Part shown: piece by piece, positions 8,870-18,100 of the stretch
Layout: each line of letters starts with the position of its first letter
How positions within the stretch are numbered: the first letter of the stretch is position 1
Position numbers and translations under genes: made by a program
Source: Glycomyces lechevalierae
GTDB lineage: Bacteria; Actinomycetota; Actinomycetes; Mycobacteriales; Micromonosporaceae
Direction: 5' to 3'
DNA: 64,000 nt
NCBI RefSeq assembly: GCF_027622945.1
Contig: NZ_JAPZVQ010000009.1
Coordinates: 113,102 to 177,101 of the forward strand
The notes under the pieces: model-generated
What the model was told of the DNA's origin: nothing
Seen by the model: the letters and a program-made list of their open reading frames with translations, nothing else
Database searches by the model: none

Positions 8870-10035
8870 GCCCCGTCCGGGTCGAAGCGCTCGGCCTGCC
8901 GCGCGTGGTTGAACCCGCGGTTCGGGCGGGTGTCGTTGCCCGTGCCCGCCGTCCACTGCCAGTTCCCCCAGTTGTTCGCCTCGTCGAGGTCGGCGAGGTG
9001 GCGGGCGAACCAGGCCGCGCCGTCGCGCCAGTCGAGGCCGAGGGTCTTCACGAGGTAGCCGGCGCAGATGAGCCGCGCGCGGTTGTGCATCCATCCTTCG
9101 TGGACGAGCTGGCGCATGCCCGCGTCGACGATGCCGATCCCGGTGGCGCCCTCCTGCCAGGCGTGCAGGGCGGTGAGGTCGGTGTCCCAGTCGTCGCGTG
9201 AGCCGGGCCGGTACGGCGTGTCGGCGAGGCGCGGGAACGCGGCGAGGACCTGCCGGTGGAAGTCGCGCCAGCAGAGCTGCCGCACGGCCGCTTCGGGCAC
9301 GCGCGGGTCGGTCGCGAAGGCGCGGGCGGAGAGGCAGCCCAGGGCGAGGTGGGGGCTGAGGCGGGAGGTGCGGTCGCCGGGCAGGTCGTCGTGGCGTTCG
9401 GCGTAGTCCCCCGCGCCGGGCGCCCACGCGTCGAGCCGGGCGAGGGCGGCGCGCTCGCCGCCGGCGGGCAGGCCGGGTGCCGTCCCTTCGGGTTCGGGCA
9501 GGTCGTCGCTCGCCGGGAAGTCGGCGGGGACGCGCAGCCGCTCCGGTTCGGGCGCTTCGTCGCGCCATCGCGACTGGGACCAGGCGCGCCAGTACGGGGT
9601 GAAGACCTTGTAGTGGTCGCCGCCGCCCGAGGGCAGGAGGCGGCCGGGCTCGACGACCGACGGCCCGGGGGTGAGGAGGAGCGGCACGCGCTCGGCTTCG
9701 CAGGCGGCGGCGAGGCGTTCGCGCAGCCGCGTCTCGAACGGCCCGACGTCTGCGGCGCACACGAGCGCGTCCGCGCCGGTCTCGGCGCGGACGGCCATCA
9801 CCCGGTCCGCGGTGTCCCCGCGTCGGACGGCGAGGTCGCCGCCGAGGTCTCGCAATGAAGCGCGCAGGTCCGCGAGGGCGTCGAGGAGGAGCCGGTGCCG
9901 GTTCGGGTTCGAGCGCCGGCCCGGGTCGTCCACGTACAGCGGCACGACCGTGTCGGCGCGGGCGGCCTCGGCGAGTGCCGGGTTGTCGTGCACGCGCAGG
10001 TCGGCGGTGAACAGCAGTAGCGCGGTGGCGGGCAT
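8842..10035 (-). CDS. phr: Deoxyribodipyrimidine photolyase / cryptochrome family
   Basis: A 397-residue flavoprotein of the class I photolyase family, which repairs cyclobutane pyrimidine dimers with light. The N-terminal Rossmann domain starts LLLFTADLRVHDNPAL. The FAD domain contains TSRLSPHLALGCLSAR, LCWRDFHRQVL, IVDAGMRQLVHEGWMHNRAR and NNWGNWQWTAGTGND. The ATG at 10035 is where family homology begins. The C-terminus stops early at YRRRWGPS, lacking the usual roughly 40-60 residue tail, and the coding end overlaps the MarR gene. FAD-contact motifs are intact, so activity is plausible but not assured. Confidence 0.88.
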   Translation of the reverse strand: MPATALLLFTADLRVHDNPALAEAARADTVVPLYVDDPGRRSNPNRHRLLLDALADLRASLRDLGGDLAVRRGDTADRVMAVRAETGADALVCAADVGPFETRLRERLAAACEAERVPLLLTPGPSVVEPGRLLPSGGGDHYKVFTPYWRAWSQSRWRDEAPEPERLRVPADFPASDDLPEPEGTAPGLPAGGERAALARLDAWAPGAGDYAERHDDLPGDRTSRLSPHLALGCLSARAFATDPRVPEAAVRQLCWRDFHRQVLAAFPRLADTPYRPGSRDDWDTDLTALHAWQEGATGIGIVDAGMRQLVHEGWMHNRARLICAGYLVKTLGLDWRDGAAWFARHLADLDEANNWGNWQWTAGTGNDTRPNRGFNHARQAERFDPDGAYRRRWGPS

Positions 10036-10096
10036 GGCGGCTCCAGACGGCACTGGGGTCCGTCCAATGCGGACGGCCCCCGGAGATCGTATGCGA

Positions 10097-10402
10097 TTAC
10101 GACATGAGGACGGTGTCGATGATGGCGCCGGCCGACCCGCGGTGCGCGTCGAAGCGGGTGGCGGTGCGCCACACCTCGACCAGGACCTCCTGGGCGACCT
10201 CCTCGGCCTGGCCGGGTCGCGCAGGACGCGCAGGCACAGGCCGTAGACGCGCGGGGACATCACGTCGTAGAGGGCCGCGAAGGCCGCGTCCTCGCCGAGG
10301 GCCGTGCGGTGCAGCAGCGCCTCAGGGCTCTCCGGCTCGCCCGGTACGGGGGCCAGCCGCGGCTCACTCCGGGGGCCGGCCCCCGGCGCCGGTGTCGAAC
10401 AT
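10097..10402 (-). pseudogene. Broken ECF sigma factor remnant (SigK-like)
   Basis: The minus strand encodes sigma-70 region 2 of a SigK-like ECF factor: HRTALGEDAAFAALYDVMSP, then RVYGLCLRVLRDPA, but the frame breaks there. Restoring one missing base (GCCAG for an expected GCCCAG near 10213) continues as AEEVAQEVLVEVWRT, then ends at TAA after region 2 with no region 4. A second frame break lies upstream near 10370, inside a GGGGGCC palindrome, where an ATG at 10402 (MFDTGAG) would need a one-base correction. The gene is therefore truncated and frameshifted; sequencing error could explain the shifts but not the lost C-terminal domain. Confidence 0.7.
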
Positions 10403-10496
10403 CCTCACGCTCCCGTGCTCGTCTCGGTGGTCGTTGAATGTTCGGAGCCGCGGCGCGGCCGGATGCGTCGGCAGGACCGATTTCTTCCGCGCCGGG

Positions 10497-11099
10497 TCAG
10501 GCGCGCGGCGGCTCGACCTCGACCTGCGCCTTGACGACGCCGACGGGGCAGGAGAGGCCGTTGGGGCCGTGGTTGCAATAGCCGTTCGGATTGTGGTGCA
10601 GGTACTGCTGGTGGTAGTCCTCGGCGAGCCAGTACGGCCCGGCGGGCACGATCGCGGTCGTGATCGGGCCGAGGCCGGCGCCGCGCACGATCGGCTCGAA
10701 CACCGCCTTGCTCGCCTCGGCGGCGGCCCGCTGCTCGGGCGTGGTCGTGAACAGGACCGACCGGTACTGGGTGCCGATGTCGTTGCCCTGCCGCATGCCC
10801 TGCGTCGGGTCGTGGTTCTCCCAGAAGACCTTGAGCAGGTCCTCGTAGTCGACCGCCTCGGGCTCCCAGACGACCTTGACGACCTCGGCGTGGCCGGTCA
10901 GGCCGGTGCAGACCTCCTCGTAGGAGGGCTTCTCGGTGTTCCCGCCCATGTAGCCGACGGAGGTCGTCCACACACCGGGGACGCGCCAGAAGAGGCGCTC
11001 GGCGCCCCAGAAGCAGCCCATGCCGAAGTACGCGGTCTCGGCGTCGGGCCCCGGGGAGCCGTCGATGGGATGCTTCAGGATCGGGTGCGTCGTGGTCAT
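10497..11099 (-). CDS. msrA: Peptide methionine-S-sulfoxide reductase
   Basis: A 200-residue cytoplasmic enzyme that reduces S-methionine sulfoxide in oxidised proteins. The catalytic motif GCFWG is at residues 28-32 (nucleophile Cys29). Other conserved parts are TSVGYMGG, the [12 protein letters not shown] strand, [10 protein letters not shown] and EDYHQQYL. One further Cys is in NGYCNHG and another in GLSCPV near the C-terminus, the likely resolving residues. Length matches the family. It is divergent from the VOC gene with a 60-bp gap. No reductase partner (msrB) is nearby. Confidence 0.95.
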   Translation of the reverse strand: MTTTHPILKHPIDGSPGPDAETAYFGMGCFWGAERLFWRVPGVWTTSVGYMGGNTEKPSYEEVCTGLTGHAEVVKVVWEPEAVDYEDLLKVFWENHDPTQGMRQGNDIGTQYRSVLFTTTPEQRAAAEASKAVFEPIVRGAGLGPITTAIVPAGPYWLAEDYHQQYLHHNPNGYCNHGPNGLSCPVGVVKAQVEVEPPRA

Positions 11100-11152
11100 G
11101 CGGCAAGTCTGTCACGCGTGAATAACGATCGCCACCGCTCGCGGCGGCACGT

Positions 11153-11158
11153 TAGCGT
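11153..11158 (+). promoter_or_regulatory. -10 element TAGCGT, leaderless start
   Basis: TAGCGT followed by 6 nt and ATG at 11165. The identical TAGCGT-N6-ATG arrangement precedes metB at 11987-11992, which argues for the second ATG as start. Confidence 0.55.
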
Positions 11159-11164
11159 ATGCGC

Positions 11165-11551
11165 ATGGTTTCATCAATCAACCAGGTCACGTTCGACAGC
11201 CGCGACGGCTATGCACTGTCCCTGTTCTGGGCGAAGGTCACCGGATACGTCGAAGACCCCGACGACCCGAACGCCCCCGAACACACCGAGTGCTTCATCG
11301 GCCCGGACGGCGGCCACCCCGGACTCCTCTTCATCAACATCCCGGAAGGCAAAACGGTCAAAAACCGTCTGCACCTGGACATCTCCCCCGACACCACCCG
11401 CGACGAGGAGGTCGAGCGGCTGCTCGGCCTCGGCGCCACCATCTTCGAGGACCACCGCAAGCCCGACGGCACCGGCTGGGTCACCATGCACGACCCCGAA
11501 GGCAACGAGTTCTGCGTCGAACGCTCCAAAGCCGAACGCGGCCAAGCATAA
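11165..11551 (+). CDS. VOC (glyoxalase/dioxygenase-fold) protein
   Basis: A 128-residue single-module VOC-superfamily protein. It shows the beta-alpha-beta-beta-beta fold pattern: an N-terminal INQVTFDSRDGYALSLFWAK strand-helix, LHLDI in the middle and the terminal MHDPEGNEFCVERS strand typical of this group. His and Glu ligand positions for a metal seem present (LHLD and FCVE). Proteins of this small type are mostly uncharacterised or antibiotic-binding/dioxygenase-like. The ATG at 11165 is favoured over 11159 by the TAGCGT element 6 nt upstream. Confidence 0.82.
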   Translation: MVSSINQVTFDSRDGYALSLFWAKVTGYVEDPDDPNAPEHTECFIGPDGGHPGLLFINIPEGKTVKNRLHLDISPDTTRDEEVERLLGLGATIFEDHRKPDGTGWVTMHDPEGNEFCVERSKAERGQA

Positions 11552-11556
11552 AGCGA

Positions 11557-11590
11557 CGCCGCGGGCGCCCCTGCCGGGGCGCCCGCGGCG
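11557..11590. terminator. Strong hairpin between convergent genes
   Basis: A 15-bp perfect stem (11557-11571 with 11576-11590) and a 4-nt TGCC loop, immediately after the VOC stop. No T tract, typical of actinobacterial hairpin terminators, and placed to serve both convergent genes. Confidence 0.75.
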
Positions 11591-11642
11591 CGAAGTCTGA
11601 CTGGCGTCTCGCTAGAGAACCGCTGCCTGCCGAGGGGGGTTC

Positions 11643-11906
11643 CTACTTCTCCGCGACCGCGTCGAGCTCGCCGTCGCCGTCCGCGTCCACCACGGCCGCG
11701 TCGTACTTGCCGTCGCCGTCGTGGTCGACCAGCACGTGGTCGATCACGCCGTCGCCGTCGACGTCCACGGCCTTCATGTCCGCGGTGCCGTCGCCGTCGA
11801 TGTCCACGTGGTACTCGACCGAGCCGTCCTCGTTGCGGCGCACGCCGACCGTCTCGTCGACGCCGTCACCGGTGATGTCCATCTTGTGTACTTCGTCGAA
11901 GCCCAT
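11643..11906 (-). CDS. Small Asp/Gly-repeat (DxDGDG) protein
   Basis: An 87-residue protein made almost entirely of repeated acidic units: MDITGDGVDE, VDIDGDGTAD, VDVDGDGVID, VDHDGDGKYD and VDADGDGELD. These D-x-D-x-D-G loops resemble EF-hand-like or thrombospondin-3-like calcium-binding repeats, so calcium binding is a fair inference. There is no signal peptide, so it would be cytosolic unless exported another way. The start at 11906 has an AAGGGG ribosome-binding site; an upstream in-frame ATG does not. It converges on the VOC gene. Confidence 0.75.
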   Translation of the reverse strand: MGFDEVHKMDITGDGVDETVGVRRNEDGSVEYHVDIDGDGTADMKAVDVDGDGVIDHVLVDHDGDGKYDAAVVDADGDGELDAVAEK

Positions 11907-11986
11907 GAGGCGCCCCTTAACTGAAGTGGGAAAGTGTTGTCTGCACGATAGCGTGCCTATCCATGGGCAGTGGTACTCGCGTCGGT

Positions 11987-11992
11987 TAGCGT
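11987..11992 (+). promoter_or_regulatory. -10 element TAGCGT for metB, leaderless
   Basis: TAGCGT, 6 nt, then the ATG at 11999; no Shine-Dalgarno is present. Confidence 0.55.
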
Positions 11993-11998
11993 AGGGAC

Positions 11999-13144
11999 AT
12001 GCATGAGGGTCACGGGTTTTCCACACGAGCCATCCACGCCGGGCAGGAGCCCGACCCGCTCACCGGCGCGGTCGTCCCGCCCATCTACGCCACCTCGACC
12101 TACAAGCAGGACGGCGTCGGCGGCCTGCGCGGCGGCTACGAGTACTCCCGCTCCGGCAACCCGACCCGCACCGCCCTCGAGACCTGCCTCGCCTCCATCG
12201 AAGGCGGCAGCCGCGGCTTCGCGTTCGCGTCCGGCCTCGCCGCCGAGGACACGATCCTGCGGGCCCTCCTCGCCCCCGGCGACCACGTCGTCATCCCCGA
12301 CGACGCCTACGGCGGCACGTTCCGCCTCTTCGACAAGGTCGCCAAGCGCTGGGGCGTCGACTACACCGCCGCGCCGCTCACCGACACGGACGCCGTCGCC
12401 GCGGCCATGAACGCGCGCACCAAGATGGTGTGGATCGAGACGCCCACCAACCCGCTCTTGAACATCGCGGACATCGAGCAGCTCTCCGACCTCGCCCACC
12501 GCGCCGGCGCGCTCGTCGTCGTCGACAACACCTTCGCCAGCCCCTACCTGCAGCAGCCGCTCGCGCTCGGCGCCGACCTCGTCGTGCACTCCACGACCAA
12601 GTACATCGGCGGCCACTCCGACGTCGTCGGCGGCGCGATCGTCGTGCAGGACGACACGATCGCGGACGCCATCGCGTTCCACCACAACTCGATGGGCGGC
12701 GTCGCCGGACCCTTCGACGCCTTCCTCACCCTGCGCGGCATCAAGACCCTCGGGGTTCGCATGGACCGCCACTGCGACAACGCCGAAGTGCTCGCCGAGT
12801 TCCTCGCCGGGCACGCCAAGGTCGCCGAGGTCCGCTACCCGGGCCTCTCGACCCACCCCGGACACGACGTGGCGGGCAAGCAGATGAAGCGCTACGGCGG
12901 CATGATCTCCTTCCGCCACAAGGACGGCGAGCAGGCGGCCGTCGACCTCTGCGCCCGCACTGAGGTGTTCACGCTCGGCGAATCGCTCGGCGGCGTCGAA
13001 TCCCTCATCGAGCACCCCGGACGGATGACCCACGCCTCGGCCGCCGGCAGCGCCCTCGAGGTCCCCGCGGACCTCGTGCGCCTGTCCGTCGGCATCGAGG
13101 ACGCCGACGACCTCCTGGCCGACCTGCGCCAGGCCCTGGGCTAG
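11999..13144 (+). CDS. metB: Cystathionine gamma-synthase / gamma-lyase family enzyme
   Basis: A 381-residue PLP enzyme of the Cys/Met metabolism family. It joins an O-acyl-homoserine with cysteine to give cystathionine, or acts in the reverse gamma-lyase direction. The N-terminus reads GFSTRAIHAGQEPDP and VPPIYATSTY. The PLP-binding segment is HSTTKYIGGHSDVVGG with Schiff-base Lys201, and SLGGVESLIEHP is near the end. Full family length and complete conserved blocks indicate activity. It stands alone with its own leaderless promoter; the amidase 62 bp downstream might be co-transcribed. Synthase versus lyase cannot be settled from sequence. Confidence 0.92.
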   Translation: MHEGHGFSTRAIHAGQEPDPLTGAVVPPIYATSTYKQDGVGGLRGGYEYSRSGNPTRTALETCLASIEGGSRGFAFASGLAAEDTILRALLAPGDHVVIPDDAYGGTFRLFDKVAKRWGVDYTAAPLTDTDAVAAAMNARTKMVWIETPTNPLLNIADIEQLSDLAHRAGALVVVDNTFASPYLQQPLALGADLVVHSTTKYIGGHSDVVGGAIVVQDDTIADAIAFHHNSMGGVAGPFDAFLTLRGIKTLGVRMDRHCDNAEVLAEFLAGHAKVAEVRYPGLSTHPGHDVAGKQMKRYGGMISFRHKDGEQAAVDLCARTEVFTLGESLGGVESLIEHPGRMTHASAAGSALEVPADLVRLSVGIEDADDLLADLRQALG

Positions 13145-13206
13145 ACGGCACCGGCACCCGCTGCGCCGTTGAGAGACACCGCCCCCGTGAGAAAGAAGGA
13201 CGTGCA

Positions 13207-14574
13207 GTGAGCTGGTCGGGAACCACCGCGCAGCAGATAGCCAAGGCGGTCCGGCGCGGCGACGCCGACGCCGCGATCGTCGTCGACCACCACCTCCGCC
13301 GCATCGAGGACCACCGCGAGGCCGAAGGCGCCCTCACCAGCGTCCGCAAGATCGAATCCCTCGCTGAGGCCGCGGCCGTCGACGAGATCGACAACCGCGA
13401 CTCCCTCCCCGCCGCGGGCGTGCCCGTGGCCGTCTGCGAGCAGCTCGCCGTCACCGGGCACGCGCCCCGGCTCGGCTCCAACGCCGCCGTCCTGCCGATC
13501 GCGGACACCGACCACCAAGCGGTGCAGCGCATCCGCGGCGCCGGCGCCGTGATCGTCGCCTTCGGCCGCTCCTCCGAGCTCGGGCTCTGGCCCGCCACCG
13601 ACGACGACGGGAACGTCCCGGCCAACCCCTGGCGCCCCGACCGCGGCATCGGCGGCCCCAGCGGCGGCACCGCGCTCGCCGTCGCCACCGGCGCGGCGCC
13701 CATCGGCATCGGCCTCGACGGACCCGGCTCGGCCGGCGGCGTGCGCACCGCGGCCGCCGCGTGCGGCATCGTGGCCTACAGCCCCGAGCACGTGCCCGCG
13801 GACATCAACACCGACCCCGAGCACTGGCTCGGCGCCCACACCGGCGTCATGGCGACCACCGTCGAGGACGCCGCGCTCGCCTACGCGGCCCTCACCCACC
13901 GCCACCCGCGCTCGACCGGCGACCCCGGGCGCCTGCGCATCGCCGCCTCCAACATCGCGCCCCTTCCGGCCCGCGTCGACGACGACGCCACGAAGTGGCT
14001 CCTCAAGGCCGTGCGCTCCCTCACCGACCTCGGCCACGACACCTTCCGCGCCAAGCCCCGCTTCGGCGCCCGCCTCACCCCGGCCTCCTCCGGGGCCTGG
14101 ACCTGCGCGGCCTACCTGCGCAGCCTCAAATGCGGCCCGGACGGGCTGCAGCGCCGCACCAAGCGGCTCGTGTCCGTGGGCGAGAGGACCTACCTGCGCG
14201 GCCTCTTCGGGGGCGTCCTCGGCGACGGCAACCGCGTCCGCCGCCACCTCGAGGACTGGTTCGACCTCGAGGACTACGACCTCCTCATCACCCCCGGCCT
14301 CCCCGCGGCGCCCCCGGCGGCCAAGGAGTGGTCCACGGAGACCCTGCGCGCCAACGTCACCCACCTCGCCAGCGCCGCCGCCTTCACCGCCCCCTTCGGC
14401 CTCGCCGGCCTCCCGGCCCTGGTCGTCCCGGTCGGCATGCGCAGCGACGGCGCCCCCGCCACGGTCCAACTCGTCGGCCCGCCCGGCTCCACCGGCCGCC
14501 TCTTCGACGTCGCAGCCCAACTCATCGCCAAACTCCGCCCCCGCCGCTACGCCCCCGGCCTCAGCTGGGACTGA
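13207..14574 (+). CDS. Amidase-signature homologue with degenerate catalytic site
   Basis: A 455-residue protein with the amidase-signature fold (NPWRPDRGIGGPSGGTALAV, then GLDGPGSAGG). Active family members use Lys-Ser-Ser. Here the usual GVPVAVKDN motif reads GVPVAVCEQL, so Cys77 replaces the lysine. The double serine of GGSSGG reads GGPSGG (Pro151-Ser152). Only the nucleophile position appears kept (Ser175). Hydrolysis by the normal mechanism is therefore doubtful. The start is GTG at 13207 with GAAGGA upstream. It follows metB by 62 bp and is closed by a hairpin terminator. Possibly a binding or pseudo-enzyme paralogue. Confidence 0.8.
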   Translation: MSWSGTTAQQIAKAVRRGDADAAIVVDHHLRRIEDHREAEGALTSVRKIESLAEAAAVDEIDNRDSLPAAGVPVAVCEQLAVTGHAPRLGSNAAVLPIADTDHQAVQRIRGAGAVIVAFGRSSELGLWPATDDDGNVPANPWRPDRGIGGPSGGTALAVATGAAPIGIGLDGPGSAGGVRTAAAACGIVAYSPEHVPADINTDPEHWLGAHTGVMATTVEDAALAYAALTHRHPRSTGDPGRLRIAASNIAPLPARVDDDATKWLLKAVRSLTDLGHDTFRAKPRFGARLTPASSGAWTCAAYLRSLKCGPDGLQRRTKRLVSVGERTYLRGLFGGVLGDGNRVRRHLEDWFDLEDYDLLITPGLPAAPPAAKEWSTETLRANVTHLASAAAFTAPFGLAGLPALVVPVGMRSDGAPATVQLVGPPGSTGRLFDVAAQLIAKLRPRRYAPGLSWD

Positions 14575-14580
14575 CGAACC

Positions 14581-14608
14581 AGGGCGGGCCCGCGTGCGGG
14601 CCCGCCCT
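14581..14608 (+). terminator. Terminator after the amidase homologue
   Basis: A 13-bp stem (14581-14593 with 14596-14608) around a 2-nt loop, with TTT at the 3' edge, 6 bp after the stop codon. Confidence 0.75.
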
Positions 14609-14762
14609 TTCCCATCCCTGCAAACAGACCTGCCTCCCGGCCCAGCAAACCCCCAGCTCACCAACGTGACCGCCGTCTCCAGCCCCACCCTGGGGCCGCC
14701 CCTCAACACTGTGTAAACTAGTGCCGGTTCCAAGGTCTAAACGCCTCTGGAACGCCAATCAA

Positions 14763-14835
14763 GGGGCTTTGGCGCAGTTGGTAGCGCGTTTCCATGGCAT
14801 GGAAAAGGTCAGGGGTTCGAATCCCCTAAGCTCCA
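14763..14835 (+). tRNA. tRNA-Ala (anticodon GGC)
   Basis: A complete cloverleaf can be drawn: acceptor GGGGCTT/AAGCTCC, D arm GCGCAGTTGGTAGCGC, anticodon stem TTTCC/GGAAA with loop ATGGCAT, T arm AGGGG/CCCCT with TTCGAAT, discriminator A. The acceptor contains the G3-U70 wobble pair that identifies alanine tRNAs, matching anticodon GGC (reads GCC and GCU). The 3' CCA is not encoded. Confidence 0.97.
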
Positions 14836-14858
14836 CAGAATCGGATATTGAGTAAATG

Positions 14859-14887
14859 AGCGGTCATCAGGTTGATGACCGCTTTTT
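14859..14887 (+). terminator. Rho-independent terminator of the tRNA gene
   Basis: AGCGGTCATCA (14859-14869), loop GGT, perfect complement 14873-14883, then TTTTT: a textbook intrinsic terminator 24 nt after the tRNA. Confidence 0.9.
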
Positions 14888-15054
14888 GCTGTTCCAAGGG
14901 TGATTGCGGGTGAGGAGCCCTCTGGGCAATCCTGAGCCGACATCGCGCTGGTGGTGGTCCTCGAGACTTTCCCGAAAAATGGTCGGCACCTGCGGCATCG
15001 GGGTCAGTCCGCAGGCGGTTGTCGAGAATCTGGGGTCCAGTGGGACGTTGGGTT

Positions 15055-15084
15055 CCCGGTCCCGAGGGCCGCCTCGGGACCGGG
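15055..15084 (-). terminator. Hairpin downstream of the GH43 gene
   Basis: A 12-bp perfect stem (15055-15066 with 15073-15084), loop of 6 nt, 47 bp past the stop of the large glycosidase. The remaining 14888-15130 spacer shows no gene. Confidence 0.6.
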
Positions 15085-15130
15085 TTCTGAGCGACGCGGA
15101 CCCGGGTCGGCGGAGTCCGTGCCGCTCAGG

Positions 15131-18100
15131 TCAGCGGACGAGCTGCCACTGCTGGTTGGTGCCGTCCCAGTCGCTGTACTGCACGACGGTGGCGCCGTTG
15201 TTGGTCGCCGCGTTCCGGACCTCGATCGCCTTGTCGCTGTTGCGGTTGATCAGGCGCACGTAGCCGCCGCCGGAGTCGGCCAGCCGGAACTGCTGGTTGG
15301 CGCCGCCGTGGTCGGTCCACTGGTGGATGTTGGCTCCGTCGGCGGTCGACCAGCCGGACACGTCGAGCACCTTGCCCGAGTGCCGCGCCTTGATCGTGTA
15401 GTAGCCGCCGCCGGCGTCCACGAACTGGAACTGCTGGTTGGTGGCGTTCGTGCGAGTCCATTGGTGGAGCTGGGCGCCGTCGGCGGTGGACACGCCGCTG
15501 ACGTCCAGGACCTTGCCGCTGTTGCGGTTCACCAGCACGTACCAGGCGGTGGGGTCCGGCCCCTTCAGCGTTCCGAGGCGGGCGAGCTCATAGCTGAGCG
15601 CTCGCTCGGGGGCGTCGATCTGGTTCTGCGTGCCGACCACCCCTTCTGCCACGGTTCGCGCTTCGGCGAGCGCGTCGAGCATCGCCGCCCACGCTTCGGC
15701 GGGATAGTCCCCCGAGTCCAGTGATTCGGCGTAGGCGATCGCTGCCTCCAGGTCGCCTTTGTCGAGCGGCTGGTTCTGCGATGTCAGTGTGTCGCTCAGC
15801 AGGAAGTGGTCGAAGTCGACGTGGCCGCCGGTCTGCTGGGTCGCGTAGTTGAACAGTGCGACCCGGTGCCCCATGAAGTGCATCGATCCGCCGAACTCGA
15901 GCGGTCCGACGGCGTCGCCGAGCTGGGTCCAATCGATCCCGTCCAGACTGTAATAGAAGGTCGTGAAGAGCTGCCCCTCTCTCCGGGTGAAGTCCAGATC
16001 CGCCTTGAGGTGCACCTCCGTGGCGTCCCCGAGTTCCGCAGTGGCTCCAGGCAGGAAACGCTCGATCGCCGCTTGGTCGATCGGCGCGGTGAAGGGACGT
16101 CCGCGATGGACGACCCCCACCGTGTTCTCCCCGTTCACGCGCTGGACCGCGACATATGAGAAGTCCTGGCCGAATGCTGCGAGTCCGGCGACGTCGCCGT
16201 CGTTCATGCCCGAGAAGTCGAGCTTCGTCTCGGCCGACTGCCGCGGTCCGAAGGAGCGCTGCGAGAGCGTGTTGCGCGCTTCTTCCAGCCACGCGAGCTC
16301 GCCACCGGAGTCGCGGTGTGTGTACGCACCGGTCACGACCTTGCCGGCCGTCAACCGCAACCACCCCTCGCGGTCGGTGAGCGACCAGTACCGGTTGTCG
16401 GGCGTGTGGTTCCACTCCCAGGCCAGATCGAGGTTCGACCCGTTCGGGGCGATCTCATCGGGATGCGGCAGCTCGACGGCGTCAGTCCGCCCGATGAGTG
16501 ACACGTCGTCGACCTTGTAGTCCATGAGGTGCGTGTCGGGGTCGGTCGACGGATCGCTCACCCAGGGAGTCTCGATGAAGATGCGCACGTCGGAGAGCGC
16601 CTGGGAGGCAGGAATCGTGAACGACCCGGACACCTTGCCCCAGGTCCCGCGGGTGACCGCCGTCTGGGGCGTGAGGTTGGCGTAGTTCGTGTTGTCGCCG
16701 CCGTACCGGGCGGTGATGATGAACGGCTTGGTCGCCGGGCTTGCGGGGTTCTCGTATTTGATCCATGCCGAGACGTCGTATATGACGTTGTGCTGCACCT
16801 TGCCTGTGAGGTCCTGCGCCGGCCCCGATCCCGTGAGGTTCCGCCCGGTGACCGCGATAGCCGTCGAGCCACTGTGCGCGTCCGTCGTCGTCGAGAGCGT
16901 CGCACCGTCGTTGGCGATCCAGCCCTCGGTGTTTCCGGACTCGACGCCGGGATTGCCGAAGAGTTCGACCCCGACCAGCCTCTCGTCGATGTCGGGCGGT
17001 GTCGGCAGCGTCCACTGCTCGTCCTGGAAGGCACGGTGCGGTGCGTCGTTGTCGAAGTCGTCGGACACGACGATGCACCTGAGCCGCTCGAAGCGCTCCT
17101 GCTCCGGGGTGAGCCTGATCGGCTTCTCGAAGGCGCCGTCGACCGGCACGACGCCGTTGTCGCCGAAGGTCGGCCACCTGTCGCTCCAGGTCGCCGGGAT
17201 CAGCGCCGGGATGCGACCGACCGGATACGAGTCGCGGAAGAAGAAGCCGTGCCAGTCGTCGTCGCCCGCGTCATTCGAGATGGGCACAAGACTGCCTTGC
17301 GCGAATCCGTTCGAAGCGAGCGCTCCATAGGACTCGTAGGCCACCGGTGTGTCCGCGAGGCGTCCGAGCAGTTCGGTCGAGCGGAACATGACGACCTGTC
17401 GACCGTTGCTGCGCCAGGTGATCATCACCACGTAGTAGTAGCCGTCGATGAACCACACTTGGGCGCCCTCGAAGATCCCGTCGCTGCCGACGTACGGCTC
17501 GCTCGAGTAGTCGCTGCGCCGGATGAAGTCCGGGAAATCCTGCTCGACCGCCGTCAGCGTCGGGTTCAGCCGAACCGCGCTGACGCCGCCGTAGACGATG
17601 TACGGCGTTCCGCCGTTGGCGTCGTCGAAGAAGAGCGACGGGTCGTGGAAGCCTCGACCGAACGCCGTCTTCGTCCACGCTCCGTTCTCGATGTCGTCGG
17701 TGCGGTAGAGGAAGGCGCCGCCGAGGTTCAGCGAATTGATGAGCACGTAGAAGGTGCCTTCGTGGAAGCGGATCGACGACGCCCACTGCCCCTGCCCGTA
17801 GGAGTTCGAGCCGTTGCGCAAGGACGCGGCGTCACTGATGTCGAGGCGGTCGAACGCGTAGCTCACGATCTCCCAGTTGACGAGGTCGTACGACTTCATG
17901 ATCGGTGCGCCCGGGCTGAGATGCATCGTCGTACTGACCATGTAGTAGATGTCGCGCCGCTCATCGTTCTGCGATGCGGGGACGCGCTCGACACTGACAT
18001 CCGGCACGTCGGAGTTCAGCATGGGAACCGTGTAGGAGCCGTCGCCGGTGTCCGTCGTCGTGTACGACGAATCGGGATTCCATGCTTCGGCGGCCTGGGC

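Noticed and set aside
10371..10384. GGGGGCC-GGCCCCC as an operator or terminator
   Set aside because: It lies within the decayed sigma gene at one of its frame breaks. It is more likely a sequencing or slippage hotspot than a regulatory site.
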